DNA from: Clostridia bacterium
GTDB taxonomy: Bacteria > Bacillota > Clostridia > Christensenellales > QALW01
Length of the DNA: 34,818 nucleotides
Direction: 5' to 3'
Assembly: GCA_017516345.1 (NCBI GenBank)
Contig: JAFXDC010000062.1
Location: 1 to 34,818, forward strand
The notes beneath the pieces were generated by a model, which worked only from the letters and a program-made list of their open reading frames with translations, was not told where the DNA came from and searched no databases. The translations under genes were made by a program, and so were the position numbers. Every line of letters begins with the position of its first letter. Within the stretch, counting starts at the first letter, position 1. This document shows positions 23,547 through 32,039 of this stretch, in pieces.

Positions 23547-24176
23547 ATGAAAGGCTTTTTTATAACCCTTGAGGGCACCGACGGAAGCGGCAAAAGCACT
23601 CAGTTGAAATATCTTACAAGGTCCTTAAACGAGCTTGGCTACCCCGTGACCGTAACCCGCGAGCCGGGCGGCTGTCGCCTCAGCGAGCAGATGCGGGACA
23701 TGGTGCTTTCCGCACAAAATAACGAGCTTTGCGACATAAGCGAGCTTCTGCTGTACGAGGCGGCGCGCGCTCAGCACGTTACCCAGGTCATAAAGCCCGC
23801 GCTGGAGCAGGGACATATAGTCATTTGCGACCGCTTTACCCACTCCACCCTTGCCTACCAGGGCTATGCAAGAAAAATAGATCTCGGTCTTATAAACACC
23901 CTTAACAGCGTGGCGGTCCAGGGCATCAGTCCCGACATGACCATCATGCTCCTTGTGGACCCCGAGGCATCGTTTGAGCGCAAGGGCGGCGTGGACAAGG
24001 ACGACCGCATGGAGCTTGCGGGAAGCGGCTTTCACGCAAGCGTATACAAGGGCTACTGTCATATGGCGGAGCAGGACAGCAGCATCTTTGCTCTGCACAC
24101 CGCCAAGTATAAAAAGCATCAGACCGCCGAGCTCATATTAAACGAGGTCAAAAAGCGTCTTAACCAAAGAGATTGA
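23547..24176 (+). CDS. tmk: Thymidylate kinase
   Basis: 209 aa. Phosphorylates dTMP to dTDP in the cytoplasm. P-loop GTDGSGKS (residues 10-17), the TREPGG substrate motif, CDRFTHSTLAYQG (the DRx3S region) and an RKGGVDKDDRME lid region are all present; length is normal. The ATG at 23547 is preferred to one at 23538: AAAGG lies 9 nt upstream, and the earlier ATG would overlap that site. It probably leads a short operon with the two membrane-protein genes that follow at 18 nt and by overlap. Confidence 0.97.
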   Translation: MKGFFITLEGTDGSGKSTQLKYLTRSLNELGYPVTVTREPGGCRLSEQMRDMVLSAQNNELCDISELLLYEAARAQHVTQVIKPALEQGHIVICDRFTHSTLAYQGYARKIDLGLINTLNSVAVQGISPDMTIMLLVDPEASFERKGGVDKDDRMELAGSGFHASVYKGYCHMAEQDSSIFALHTAKYKKHQTAELILNEVKKRLNQRD

Positions 24177-24194
24177 TCCTTTAAGGAGCATTTT

Positions 24195-24740
24195 ATGCCG
24201 TCAAGAATAAATAAACCTTATAATTATGATATCTTTGAGCTCCCCGCCTATCTGTCCAAGCAATCGGCAGACGGACTGCACGTTCACAAAATATCCCGCA
24301 ACTACATCTCATTTAAGCAAGGCGAGCCCAAGCAATACGATTACAATATCCTTCCCATCAATAACTCCACCGAGCTTGATAGCATCAAGGAGCTTTCCGG
24401 ATGGGAGCCCGTGCTGTTTTTCGGGGAGTTTTGTTTGCTTCGCGCACCCCAAGGCACCCCCTTCACCGTGGTGGCGGACACAAGGCTCACCCTTGTAAAG
24501 CTCTCGTTTATGCGCACCATGTACATAATAAGGCTTTCCCTTGCCATAATGGGTGCTTTGTTCTCGGTGATAGGTATCATCCAATATTGGCACGTTTCCC
24601 CCACGCTTACCGTGATAAGTGCAGTGCTGCTGCCCGTTCTTATCTTCTTTGGCTTAAGGGAGCTTTTTCCCCTGCTTCGCCTTATTAAAAGTATAAAAAA
24701 ATTACGGAAAGGGTGTTCGGATGCAAGAGAAGCTTTATAA
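24195..24740 (+). CDS. DUF2812-like membrane protein
   Basis: 181 aa. The N-terminal ~110 residues are soluble and contain a pattern typical of DUF2812 proteins: a KYxxF-type opening, then ISFKQGEPKQYDYNI and, near the end, WEPVLFFGEFCLLRA. Two hydrophobic helices follow (about 113-132 and 139-158) and a basic tail (KSIKKLRKG). AAGGAG lies 6 nt before the ATG; the gene starts 18 nt after tmk and overlaps the next gene by 20 nt. Function of the family is unknown. In other Firmicutes DUF2812 genes often accompany PadR-type regulators, but none is seen here. Confidence 0.7.
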   Translation: MPSRINKPYNYDIFELPAYLSKQSADGLHVHKISRNYISFKQGEPKQYDYNILPINNSTELDSIKELSGWEPVLFFGEFCLLRAPQGTPFTVVADTRLTLVKLSFMRTMYIIRLSLAIMGALFSVIGIIQYWHVSPTLTVISAVLLPVLIFFGLRELFPLLRLIKSIKKLRKGCSDAREAL

Positions 24741-25800
24741 GGTGCTCCGCTTCGGTAATAAAAATTTTGACGCTCTGTGCCAATGGCTTGGTAAAATGAG
24801 CGCTCGGGGCTACTTTCTGCATTCTGTAAAGGGTCATCTTTATTTCTTTACCAAAAATGCCCCCTGCCCGCTTGAGTATCACGTTGAATACGTTTCGGCA
24901 AACGTAAACGATACCCTGCAATATATCGGGCTTTGCGGTTGGAATTATATCTGCTCGGACGGCTATCTGCACTTTTTCTGCTGCACCAAGGGCAAGCATT
25001 ACTATACAGGTGCCTTCTATAAGCGCTCCTGCTACAGCGAGCGCAAGCAGTTCTTTTCCTCTCTGCTTATCTCCGATGCCGTATCGGTGCTCATCTGCCT
25101 TGCCTGCTGTCTGCTTATAGCACCCAAGCTGTCCTCCCCTCTTACCTACGTTCTTTTCCTGCTTATATTGCTTATCGGCATCTACTGCCTTGGCGGGCTT
25201 ATAAATAACGCTCTTATACTTTCCAGCATCAATAAGCGGCTTGCCGCTCTTCCGAGAAGCCAAGCCCCCTCCCGCACCGCAGAGCTTGTCAGTCCCGATG
25301 AGCAATACGCCGCATCCTTCCTTGATGCCTGCCTTGCTTATAAGGAGGCGGGCGGTATGCTCTATGATATCAGCACCCTGACCGATGCGCGCAACCTTAT
25401 CCATCGCCTGAATGCCGCGGCACAGCCCGATGATGAGCGCGAGCCCTTCTATACCTACTGGCTTATTGATAACGGCTCCTACGTCGGAAGCGCCAATCTG
25501 CGCCTGACCCTTACCGAAGCCCAACGCAAGTGCGGCGGTAATATCGCATACGAGATACGCCCCGAAATGCGGCTGCGCGGCTACGGCACCGTGATACTTT
25601 CCAAAATGCTCGAAGAGGCGGCAAAAAAGGGACTGGAGAGTGCAGTGCTTACCTGCGAGGCGGATAACATCTCGGCGGTAAACACCATAGAAAACTGCGG
25701 CGGCAAGCTTATAAGCATACACGTGGCAAACCTCGACGGCTTTGTCCGCCCCACCAGAATATATAACGTAAGCCTGAGAAATATAAAAAACGACTTATAA
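24721..25800 (+). CDS. DUF2812-like membrane protein fused to a GNAT acetyltransferase domain
   Basis: 359 aa. Residues 1-100 repeat the DUF2812-like layout (FDALCQWLGKMSARGYFLHS, later WNYICSDGYLHFFCC). Two transmembrane helices follow at about 113-136 and 142-165. From about 195 a complete GNAT-type N-acetyltransferase domain is seen: strand GSANLRLTL, strand NIAYEIRPEMRLRGYGT (the acetyl-CoA-binding R/Q-x-x-G-x-G/A loop is RLRGYGT), and AVLTCEADNISAVNTIENCGG, typical of motif A/B. The enzyme domain should lie on the cytoplasmic face. Acceptor unknown. Starts inside the previous gene with GGAAAGGG upstream, so the two are translationally coupled. Confidence 0.78.
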   Translation: MQEKLYKVLRFGNKNFDALCQWLGKMSARGYFLHSVKGHLYFFTKNAPCPLEYHVEYVSANVNDTLQYIGLCGWNYICSDGYLHFFCCTKGKHYYTGAFYKRSCYSERKQFFSSLLISDAVSVLICLACCLLIAPKLSSPLTYVLFLLILLIGIYCLGGLINNALILSSINKRLAALPRSQAPSRTAELVSPDEQYAASFLDACLAYKEAGGMLYDISTLTDARNLIHRLNAAAQPDDEREPFYTYWLIDNGSYVGSANLRLTLTEAQRKCGGNIAYEIRPEMRLRGYGTVILSKMLEEAAKKGLESAVLTCEADNISAVNTIENCGGKLISIHVANLDGFVRPTRIYNVSLRNIKNDL

Positions 25801-25825
25801 AACAACTTGACTTATAAAACAACTT
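25792..25825. repeat. Tandem 17-bp duplication across a stop codon
   Basis: GACTTATAAAACAACTT occurs twice in direct succession (25792-25808, 25809-25825). The first copy contains the TAA stop of the GNAT fusion gene. Confidence 0.9.
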
Positions 25826-25831
25826 ATAACA

Positions 25832-25873
25832 AAAAAATGATTGAGATTCCCAAATGCATCTCAATCATTTTTT
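25832..25873. terminator. Bidirectional terminator
   Basis: AAATGATTGAGAT pairs with ATCTCAATCATTT, flanked by A and T runs on either side. It serves the tmk operon and the convergent 25878-26648 gene. Confidence 0.93.
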
Positions 25874-25877
25874 AATA

Positions 25878-26648
25878 TCATTCAAAGCTATCTTCCACCC
25901 ATATACTTTTCAAGGCAAAAGAAAATTCCAGTCCATACTCAACTACAAGGGTATTTTCTCCGACAAGACTTTCGTATTCTTTATTTGCAAGCTTCGCCCA
26001 CAGATCCTTATTAACGGGAAAATAATTATACCCTATTCCAACATACGTACGGCAGTCTGAGGACACCTCTACAATTTGCTCTCTGACACCTAACGTCTTC
26101 AATTCTTTTAACGCTACTTTTCTTTCTCCCAGTTCTACGTTCTCATCCTTGACCTGCCAATGATAATTATATTTTGCACTTATATCATAATCCTGCGAAA
26201 GCTTTTCTTTGATATCGTTTTTTGTGGCTTCAAGCTGTTGTGCAGAATCATTTTCTATAAAGAAATAGGTTAAATAAAGCTTATCTTGCCAAAAAACATA
26301 GCACACAGTTGCATCATACCCATAATAACTTACTGTTTCGTTGCTTTTAAATACCTCTACCCTCTTTAGATTGTATTCATCTATATTAACTTGCTCAAGC
26401 TCTGCAGGCTCAAGGATAAGCACGGTCTGCTTTGAGTATTGCAGGAAAATACCTCTGTCCGCAATGCTTTTGCATGAAAAACGCATAACACAATAGCTTA
26501 CAGTAACAACCACTAAAAAGTAAACCAAAAGCACTATCAGAATCTTGAGCCACATATTCATTTTCTTTTTTGCTTTGGTCTCCATATTACCACCCACACC
26601 TTTCTTCTTCATCTGCGTACGTAAAGCACTTTTTAAACCAAGCTTCAT
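25878..26648 (-). CDS. Membrane-anchored protein of unknown function
   Basis: Up to 256 aa. A basic N-terminus (METKAKKK) precedes one transmembrane helix (about residues 31-53; LKILIVLLVYFLVVVTVSY). The rest, mainly beta and charged, should face outside: it contains VLILEPAELEQVNIDEYNL and WQDKLYLTYFFIEND. I recognise no family. The start is uncertain: ATGs at 26648, 26612 and 26585 are in frame, none with a good Shine-Dalgarno; the one at 26585 puts the basic stretch at the very N-terminus. Base composition is more AT-rich than its neighbours, which may indicate recent acquisition. It sits between the tmk operon and the rhamnosidase with no obvious link to either. Confidence 0.6.
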   Translation of the reverse strand: MKLGLKSALRTQMKKKGVGGNMETKAKKKMNMWLKILIVLLVYFLVVVTVSYCVMRFSCKSIADRGIFLQYSKQTVLILEPAELEQVNIDEYNLKRVEVFKSNETVSYYGYDATVCYVFWQDKLYLTYFFIENDSAQQLEATKNDIKEKLSQDYDISAKYNYHWQVKDENVELGERKVALKELKTLGVREQIVEVSSDCRTYVGIGYNYFPVNKDLWAKLANKEYESLVGENTLVVEYGLEFSFALKSIWVEDSFE

Positions 26649-26731
26649 AAAAAATATCCCATCATTAATTTAATAATGGTATTTCGTTTAGATAATAGTG
26701 TATCATAATAATCACAGTGTGGCAAGAAATA

Positions 26732-29218
26732 TCAGAGTCTTTCGGTGAAGCTGTAGCTGCCCGAGCCGACGCGGTAGGTCTTTTTACTTATGGGCATAAC
26801 GAGCTCTGCTCGCGCGTTGCAGGGCACCGTGATGCTTACCGTTATCTCGCCGTCCTTTATGCTCCAGCCGCATTTTGCCACGCCGCGCACGGTCTTAAGG
26901 GTGGCGCGGGCGCTATCCATTCCGTTTGTGACGGTGGGGGCAAAGGAGATCTCCTTATATCCCGGGCGCTTGGGGGTGATCCCCGCAACAAAGCCGTAGA
27001 GCCAATCCCCAACAGAGCCGTAGGCGTAGTGGTTAAAGGAGTTCATATTGTAGTCCTCAAAGCTTCCGTCAGGCTTGATACCGTTCCAGCGCTCCCATAT
27101 CGTGGTGGCGCCGAGGTTTACCGCATAGAGCCAAGAGGGGTAATCCTCATTAAAGAGCAGCTTTGCCGCTAGTTCGTGACGACCGTTTTGAGAAAGGCAT
27201 TTAAGCAGCAGGGGAGTACCCACAAAGCCGGTTACCATATGGTCGTTGTGGCGCTTGAGATTCTCCACCAGGCTATTAAGCACGCGGGGGCGCATGATTG
27301 ACGGGAGCATATCAAAATAAAGCGCAACGGTGCAGGCGGTCTGAGTATCACTTACAAGACGGCCGTTTTTAGTCAGATATTCATCACAAAATGCCCTTTT
27401 GACCTTCTTTGACAGATCATCATAATACGCCGCGTCCTGCTTTTTGCCAAGCTCGCGCGCCGCCCTTGCCACAAGGGAGGCAGAGTAAGCAAAATAAGCA
27501 TTTGCCACAAGGTTTACGTCGGTGGCACCCGTGCGGCTCTCCCCCTCGCGGTCCATGCCCAGCCAATCTCCGTACTGGAAGTCCTTGGTCCAAAGGTAGC
27601 CTTCACTTCTTGACTTAATAAAATCCACCCAGCCCTTCATTGAGGGATACTGTCTTTCAAGGAAGCCCTTGTCACCGTAAACGTCGTACATAACGCTCGG
27701 GATGACGGTTGCGGCGTCACCCCATGCCGCGGCGCCGTTGATGCCAAACAGATCCGGCACCATATGGGGCACTCCCCGCTCGGGGGTCTGCTGTGCGGCA
27801 AGGTCCGCCATCCACTTGGCAAAAAAGGCACAAACGTCCATGTTATACGATGCGGTGGGGGCAAACACCTGCGCATCCCCCGTCCAGCCAAGGCGCTCGT
27901 CGCGCTGGGGACAATCGGTGGGGATATCTATAAAATTACCCTTCTGTGACCAAAGGATATTTTCAAAAAGCTTGTTTATTCTGCTATCCGAGCATTCAAA
28001 GTGCCCTGTCTGCTCCATATCGCTGTAGAGCACGCAGGCGGTGAAATTCTCTTTTTTGATGTTTTTTATTCCCTCTACCTGACAGTAGCGGAAGCCGTGG
28101 AAGGTAAAGTGCGGCTCAAGGGTCTGCTTTTTGCCGTTGAGCACGTACTCGTCACGGCAGGCGGCGCTTCTGAGGTTCTCGGTGTAGATCTCACCCTTTT
28201 GGTCCAGAACCTCGCAATGCTTAAGCACCACTCTGCTTCCCGCCTTGCCCTTAACCATAAAGCGCACAAAGCCGCTTAGGTTCTGTCCGAAATCAAGCAC
28301 TGTCTTGCCGCTCGGGGTGATGATGACCTCCTTTACCGCCACCTCCTGCATTATGCGCACGGGAGTGGATACCGACGGAACGATATCTCCGCTATAGGGG
28401 ATGAGCTCCACTCCGCCCAAGGCGACATCCTCAAGGCGGGTATCCTGTACCTCGCCCGCCTCGCGCTCGGAAAAGAGTATACGTCCGCTTGCAAGACCCC
28501 AGCTTTCATCGGTGTAGATATCCCTCTGCGACCCATCCGCAAGCTCAAGGTGCAGTCTGCACGCCACTGCGGGGCGCTCGCCGTATACGTGCACCCTGTT
28601 TACGCATCCGAATGGACCGCAAAACCAACCCGGTGCGGCGATTATGCTTATCGCATTCTTGCCCGAGCGTATAAGACGAGCAACATCATACGCCTGATAC
28701 TGCAAGCGCTTATCATACGCGGTGCATCCGGGAGTGAAGTAATCCTCTCCCACTCTTTTTCCGTTAATATGCGCCATATAAACGCCTTGTGCAGATATGT
28801 ACATATATGCATTTTTGATTTTTTCACTATCAAATTCCTTTTTGAAGATGGGACAGAAGGAATCGCGATCCTTTGGAGCGCACTCTGCGGGATAGGTTAT
28901 AAACTCTCCCATGCTCTCCCCCATAAGACCGGTCATGAAGCCTGTGGTGGCCTCCGCCTTATTGCCGTGGTTGTCCCAAACGCGAACACGCACGCTATAG
29001 CGGGTCCGGGGCAAAAGCTCGCCGCCATACCTTATAAGCTGATGCTCATTCTTGCGGTCATACTTCCACACCGCGGTATTTCCCTTCATGACAGTGATGG
29101 CGCAACGGGTCTGAAGGGTATGCTCCTTATCGCTGTTTATGATATAAGAAAACAGCGGCTTCTCCTCGATGGATATGGGCGCCGTTAAATACTCAACCTT
29201 TAAATCGGAAATATACAT
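26732..29218 (-). CDS. Alpha-L-rhamnosidase, GH78
   Basis: 828 aa. Hydrolyses terminal alpha-L-rhamnose from oligosaccharides or glycosides. Domain order fits GH78: N-terminal beta domains (about 1-310, including AYMYISAQGVYMAHING), then the (alpha/alpha)6 barrel with DCPQRDERLGWTGD carrying the probable acid Glu441, and TIWERWNG carrying the probable base Glu709, then a short C-terminal beta domain. No signal peptide, so intracellular. The start at 29218 is fixed by AAGGAG 8 nt upstream; a longer frame to 29287 runs through the promoter. It implies import of rhamnosides, yet no transporter lies near. Monocistronic. Confidence 0.95.
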   Translation of the reverse strand: MYISDLKVEYLTAPISIEEKPLFSYIINSDKEHTLQTRCAITVMKGNTAVWKYDRKNEHQLIRYGGELLPRTRYSVRVRVWDNHGNKAEATTGFMTGLMGESMGEFITYPAECAPKDRDSFCPIFKKEFDSEKIKNAYMYISAQGVYMAHINGKRVGEDYFTPGCTAYDKRLQYQAYDVARLIRSGKNAISIIAAPGWFCGPFGCVNRVHVYGERPAVACRLHLELADGSQRDIYTDESWGLASGRILFSEREAGEVQDTRLEDVALGGVELIPYSGDIVPSVSTPVRIMQEVAVKEVIITPSGKTVLDFGQNLSGFVRFMVKGKAGSRVVLKHCEVLDQKGEIYTENLRSAACRDEYVLNGKKQTLEPHFTFHGFRYCQVEGIKNIKKENFTACVLYSDMEQTGHFECSDSRINKLFENILWSQKGNFIDIPTDCPQRDERLGWTGDAQVFAPTASYNMDVCAFFAKWMADLAAQQTPERGVPHMVPDLFGINGAAAWGDAATVIPSVMYDVYGDKGFLERQYPSMKGWVDFIKSRSEGYLWTKDFQYGDWLGMDREGESRTGATDVNLVANAYFAYSASLVARAARELGKKQDAAYYDDLSKKVKRAFCDEYLTKNGRLVSDTQTACTVALYFDMLPSIMRPRVLNSLVENLKRHNDHMVTGFVGTPLLLKCLSQNGRHELAAKLLFNEDYPSWLYAVNLGATTIWERWNGIKPDGSFEDYNMNSFNHYAYGSVGDWLYGFVAGITPKRPGYKEISFAPTVTNGMDSARATLKTVRGVAKCGWSIKDGEITVSITVPCNARAELVMPISKKTYRVGSGSYSFTERL

Positions 29219-29258
29219 ATTTTCTCTCCTTGCTATAGCAATCTTTAATAGTATCCTA

Positions 29259-29287
29259 ATGATACCACATCCGTCTCCCGATTGCAA
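29259..29287 (-). promoter_or_regulatory. Promoter of the rhamnosidase gene
   Basis: Minus strand TTGCAA (29282-29287), 17 nt, TATCAT (29259-29264). Confidence 0.7.
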
Positions 29288-29308
29288 TGCAAAGCCATCC
29301 GAAAAACA

Positions 29309-29339
29309 AAAAAAACCTGCAAAATTTTGCAGGTTTTTT
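29309..29339. terminator. Symmetric terminator upstream of the rhamnosidase promoter
   Basis: AAAAACCTGC-AAAATTTT-GCAGGTTTTT palindrome. It ends the 29357-30091 transcript and separates it from the rhamnosidase gene. Confidence 0.92.
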
Positions 29340-29356
29340 ATTGGTTTAATTTGAAA

Positions 29357-30091
29357 TTATCTCTTCTTTGCAACTACGAGAGCGCCAAGACCGGTGATAG
29401 CAGCCACTGCGTAAGCGATAACAGAGATATCAGCGGTAGTGGTGATATCGTCAACGAACTGTGCGCTGTCAAGGACAAAGTAAATATCTCCGGCAGGCTC
29501 GTTGGGAAGGGGAGACCAAGCACCGAATCTGATGTCGATGTTAAGTCTGTCTGCATTTGTAACATCAGCGGAGTAAGCGCTCAAAGGCCAATAAATGAAG
29601 CCCTTAAAGCCGGCAGGAACGATAACGGCTGCTGTGCTGTTGCCGCTCATTCCGCCTTCACCGGTATTAACGGTAGGCTTGCTTCCATCGGTAGCTACAA
29701 GAACACACTGCGAGCTATCAAATACGTTTGCACCACCAAAGTTAAGTCTGAAGGAAAGCTCAACATCACTGCCGGTAGTATCCATGTAGATTCTGAAATA
29801 CTGGTCAGTCGTGCCGTTCTTGATGGCAGCAACTACATCGGCGTCGGTAATGTGGAAATCACATACAGCAGCGGTGCGAACACATTCAACCTTAACACCG
29901 TTGCCGTCGTTTCCTGAAACTGCGGAAATCGAAGGTGCGGAAAGGCCATAGCTTGCAAGACCTGCGTTCCAGCCCATGAAGGTGGAAATATCGGTTGCAT
30001 CAAAGCCACTAACAAGAGTTTCTGCAGCAAAAGCAGTCAAACTAAAGCAAGCCATCATTACTGCAAGAAGGATTGTGATGATCTTTTTCAT
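29357..30091 (-). CDS. Secreted, C-terminally anchored protein with a carbohydrate-binding-like domain
   Basis: 244 aa from ATG 30091. AAAGGAG lies upstream, and an earlier in-frame ATG at 30130 overlaps the -10 box, so the shorter form is used. A cleavable signal peptide (ends AFAAE) is followed by one beta-rich domain (about 25-210) that matches residues 76-271 of the first esterase: compare AAVIVPAGFKGFIYW here with SAIIVPSGFQGWIAF there, and RLNIDIRFG with RIVIDVRPN. A hydrophobic helix and KKR end the protein, preceded by TADIS; this looks like a sorting or stop-transfer tail without LPXTG. A surface binding protein is inferred. Own strong promoter. Confidence 0.75.
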   Translation of the reverse strand: MKKIITILLAVMMACFSLTAFAAETLVSGFDATDISTFMGWNAGLASYGLSAPSISAVSGNDGNGVKVECVRTAAVCDFHITDADVVAAIKNGTTDQYFRIYMDTTGSDVELSFRLNFGGANVFDSSQCVLVATDGSKPTVNTGEGGMSGNSTAAVIVPAGFKGFIYWPLSAYSADVTNADRLNIDIRFGAWSPLPNEPAGDIYFVLDSAQFVDDITTTADISVIAYAVAAITGLGALVVAKKR

Positions 30092-30128
30092 AATGATAAT
30101 CTCCTTTATATAATTATTTGTTGCTACC

Positions 30129-30158
30129 ATTATATCCCCCTCCGCTGGAATTTGTCAA
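30129..30158 (-). promoter_or_regulatory. Promoter of the anchored binding-like protein gene
   Basis: Minus strand TTGACA (30153-30158), 18 nt, TATAAT (30129-30134): both hexamers perfect, suggesting high expression. Confidence 0.9.
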
Positions 30159-30231
30159 TACTTTATTCATAAATTATTATTAAATTTCTCCTAATGTGCG
30201 ATTTTTACCGTGATATACAGCATTCATAATA

Positions 30232-30264
30232 AAAAAGGATCGCAACAAAATGAAGCGATCCTTT
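30232..30264 (-). terminator. Terminator of proS
   Basis: Minus strand AAAGGATCGC / GCGATCCTTT stem with an 11-nt loop and a following T run, about 28 nt after the stop. Confidence 0.9.
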
Positions 30265-30291
30265 AAGAGTTTTGTCCTTTAAGCTTATTGA

Positions 30292-32010
30292 TTAAAATGC
30301 AAGCATCTCGAATATCTTTGCCTTAACCGCGTCCACGCAACCGTCAAGGGGAAGCTTAACTGCAAAGGATTTATCCCTTGCGGTAAACTCGCAGACGTTT
30401 TCCTTGTTGTTACGGGGGCTGACTATTATGCGCAGAGGAACACCCAGCAGGTCGGCATCCGAGAACATAAAGCCCGCGCTTACCGTTCTGTCGTCGTAGA
30501 TGACCTCTACGCCCGCCTTCTGAAGCTGCTGATAAAGCCTGTCAGCGTTTTCCTTAACGAGGGGATCGTCTGCGCGCATGGCGCAAAGGTGAACCTGCCA
30601 GGGAGCAATACTCATGGGCCAGATGGGGCCGTAATCATCGTGATGCACCTCGCATACCGAAGCGGCAAGTCTGCCCACGCCTATGCCGTAGCAGCCCATG
30701 ATGGGGTTGTGGCTTATGCCGTCCGCATCAAGATAGGTCATATCCATGCTCTTGGTGTACTTGGTGCCAAGCTGGAAGATGTTGCCCACCTCTATGCCGC
30801 GGCTGATGGTTATTGCATGCTTGCCACACACCGGGCATATTCCTCCCTGAACCACCTTGGAGGCATCCACGAATTTTACGCCCGAAGCGTCACGGGAGAT
30901 ATCAAAGCCCGTATAGTGGTAGTCCTCCTTGTTGGCTCCGCAGATAAGATTGTTGGTATTCTCAAGGCTTACGTCGTAAAGCACGGTGCCCTTGAAGGCA
31001 TCAAGACCGCAGGGGCCGATAAAGCCTGCAATAAGTCCGCTGCTTTGGTCAAGATTTGCAGGGAAGATATCCGACCCAACTATGTTTTTAAGCTTTGCCT
31101 CGTTTACCTCGTAGTCGCCGCGGAGGAACAATACCACAAGTCCGTCGTCGGTCTCCTTGCGGTAAACCACCGCCTTGCAGGTCCTTGCTGCCTCACTGCC
31201 AAGGAAGGAGGCAACCTCCTCAATGGTGTGCTGGTTGGGTGTATGCACCAAGGTAAGGGGGGCGCTTTGCTCGTCGCGCTTATTCTCCACAATGGTCTGC
31301 GCCGCCTCCATATTTGCGCGGTATCCGCACTCGGGGCAGATGACGATGGAATCCTCACCGATGGGACACAGCAGCATAAACTCGTGGGATACGCTTCCGC
31401 CCATCATGCCGGAATCCGACTTAACAGACACCACCTCGGGCACACCTGCGCGGGCAAACACACGCTCATACGCCTCGTGGCAACGTTTATAATACTGCTC
31501 AAGATCCTCCTGCGAGGTGTGGAAGGAATAGGCATCCTTCATGGTGAACTCGCGCACGCGGATAAGACCGCCGCGGGGACGTGCCTCGTCGCGGAACTTG
31601 GTCTGGATCTGATATATCATAAAGGGATATTTCAAATAGCTCTGTCCGTACTCGCGAACAAGGTGGACCGCCGCCTCCTCGTGAGTCATACCAAGAAGCA
31701 TCTTGTTGCCGTTACGGTCGGTAAAGCGCAGAAGCTCGCTTCCCACGCTTTCATACCTGCCCGACTCCTCCCAAAGGGATGCGGGCATTACCACGGGGAA
31801 CATTACCTCCTGGCCGTCAATTGCGTCCATCTCCTCGCGGATGATGTTTTCGATCTTCCTCAAAATGCGCTTCATGGGCATAAAGGAAGAAAAGATTCCG
31901 TTGGCTACGTACTTGATGTATGCGCCGCGCACCATCAAGGCATGACTGTCGATACTGCAGTCGGCGGGTCTTTCCTTAAAGCGCTCGCCCACAAGGTTTG
32001 CAAGTTTCAT
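30292..32010 (-). CDS. proS: Prolyl-tRNA synthetase, bacterial type with editing insert
   Basis: 572 aa from ATG 32010. Charges tRNA-Pro with proline. Class II motif 2 (TKFRDEARPRGGLIRVREF, about 137-155) and motif 3 (GIGVGRLAASV, about 442-452) are clear. The insert domain for editing mischarged Ala-tRNA lies between about 230 and 390, bordered by two CPxCG pairs (225-229 and 392-396). The C-terminal anticodon-binding domain follows. AGGAGTG lies 6 nt before this ATG; the frame is open for 36 further codons upstream, but that part is the T-box leader and is not translated. Regulated by uncharged tRNA through the leader. Confidence 0.97.
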   Translation of the reverse strand: MKLANLVGERFKERPADCSIDSHALMVRGAYIKYVANGIFSSFMPMKRILRKIENIIREEMDAIDGQEVMFPVVMPASLWEESGRYESVGSELLRFTDRNGNKMLLGMTHEEAAVHLVREYGQSYLKYPFMIYQIQTKFRDEARPRGGLIRVREFTMKDAYSFHTSQEDLEQYYKRCHEAYERVFARAGVPEVVSVKSDSGMMGGSVSHEFMLLCPIGEDSIVICPECGYRANMEAAQTIVENKRDEQSAPLTLVHTPNQHTIEEVASFLGSEAARTCKAVVYRKETDDGLVVLFLRGDYEVNEAKLKNIVGSDIFPANLDQSSGLIAGFIGPCGLDAFKGTVLYDVSLENTNNLICGANKEDYHYTGFDISRDASGVKFVDASKVVQGGICPVCGKHAITISRGIEVGNIFQLGTKYTKSMDMTYLDADGISHNPIMGCYGIGVGRLAASVCEVHHDDYGPIWPMSIAPWQVHLCAMRADDPLVKENADRLYQQLQKAGVEVIYDDRTVSAGFMFSDADLLGVPLRIIVSPRNNKENVCEFTARDKSFAVKLPLDGCVDAVKAKIFEMLAF

Positions 32011-32039
32011 TATATTCACTCCTAAAAAATAATTTATAA

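Noticed and set aside
30589-32025. Long open frame (478 codons) antisense to proS
   Set aside because: proS on the other strand has all class II synthetase motifs. The antisense frame has no ribosome binding site or recognisable motif, and such open antisense frames follow from codon bias.
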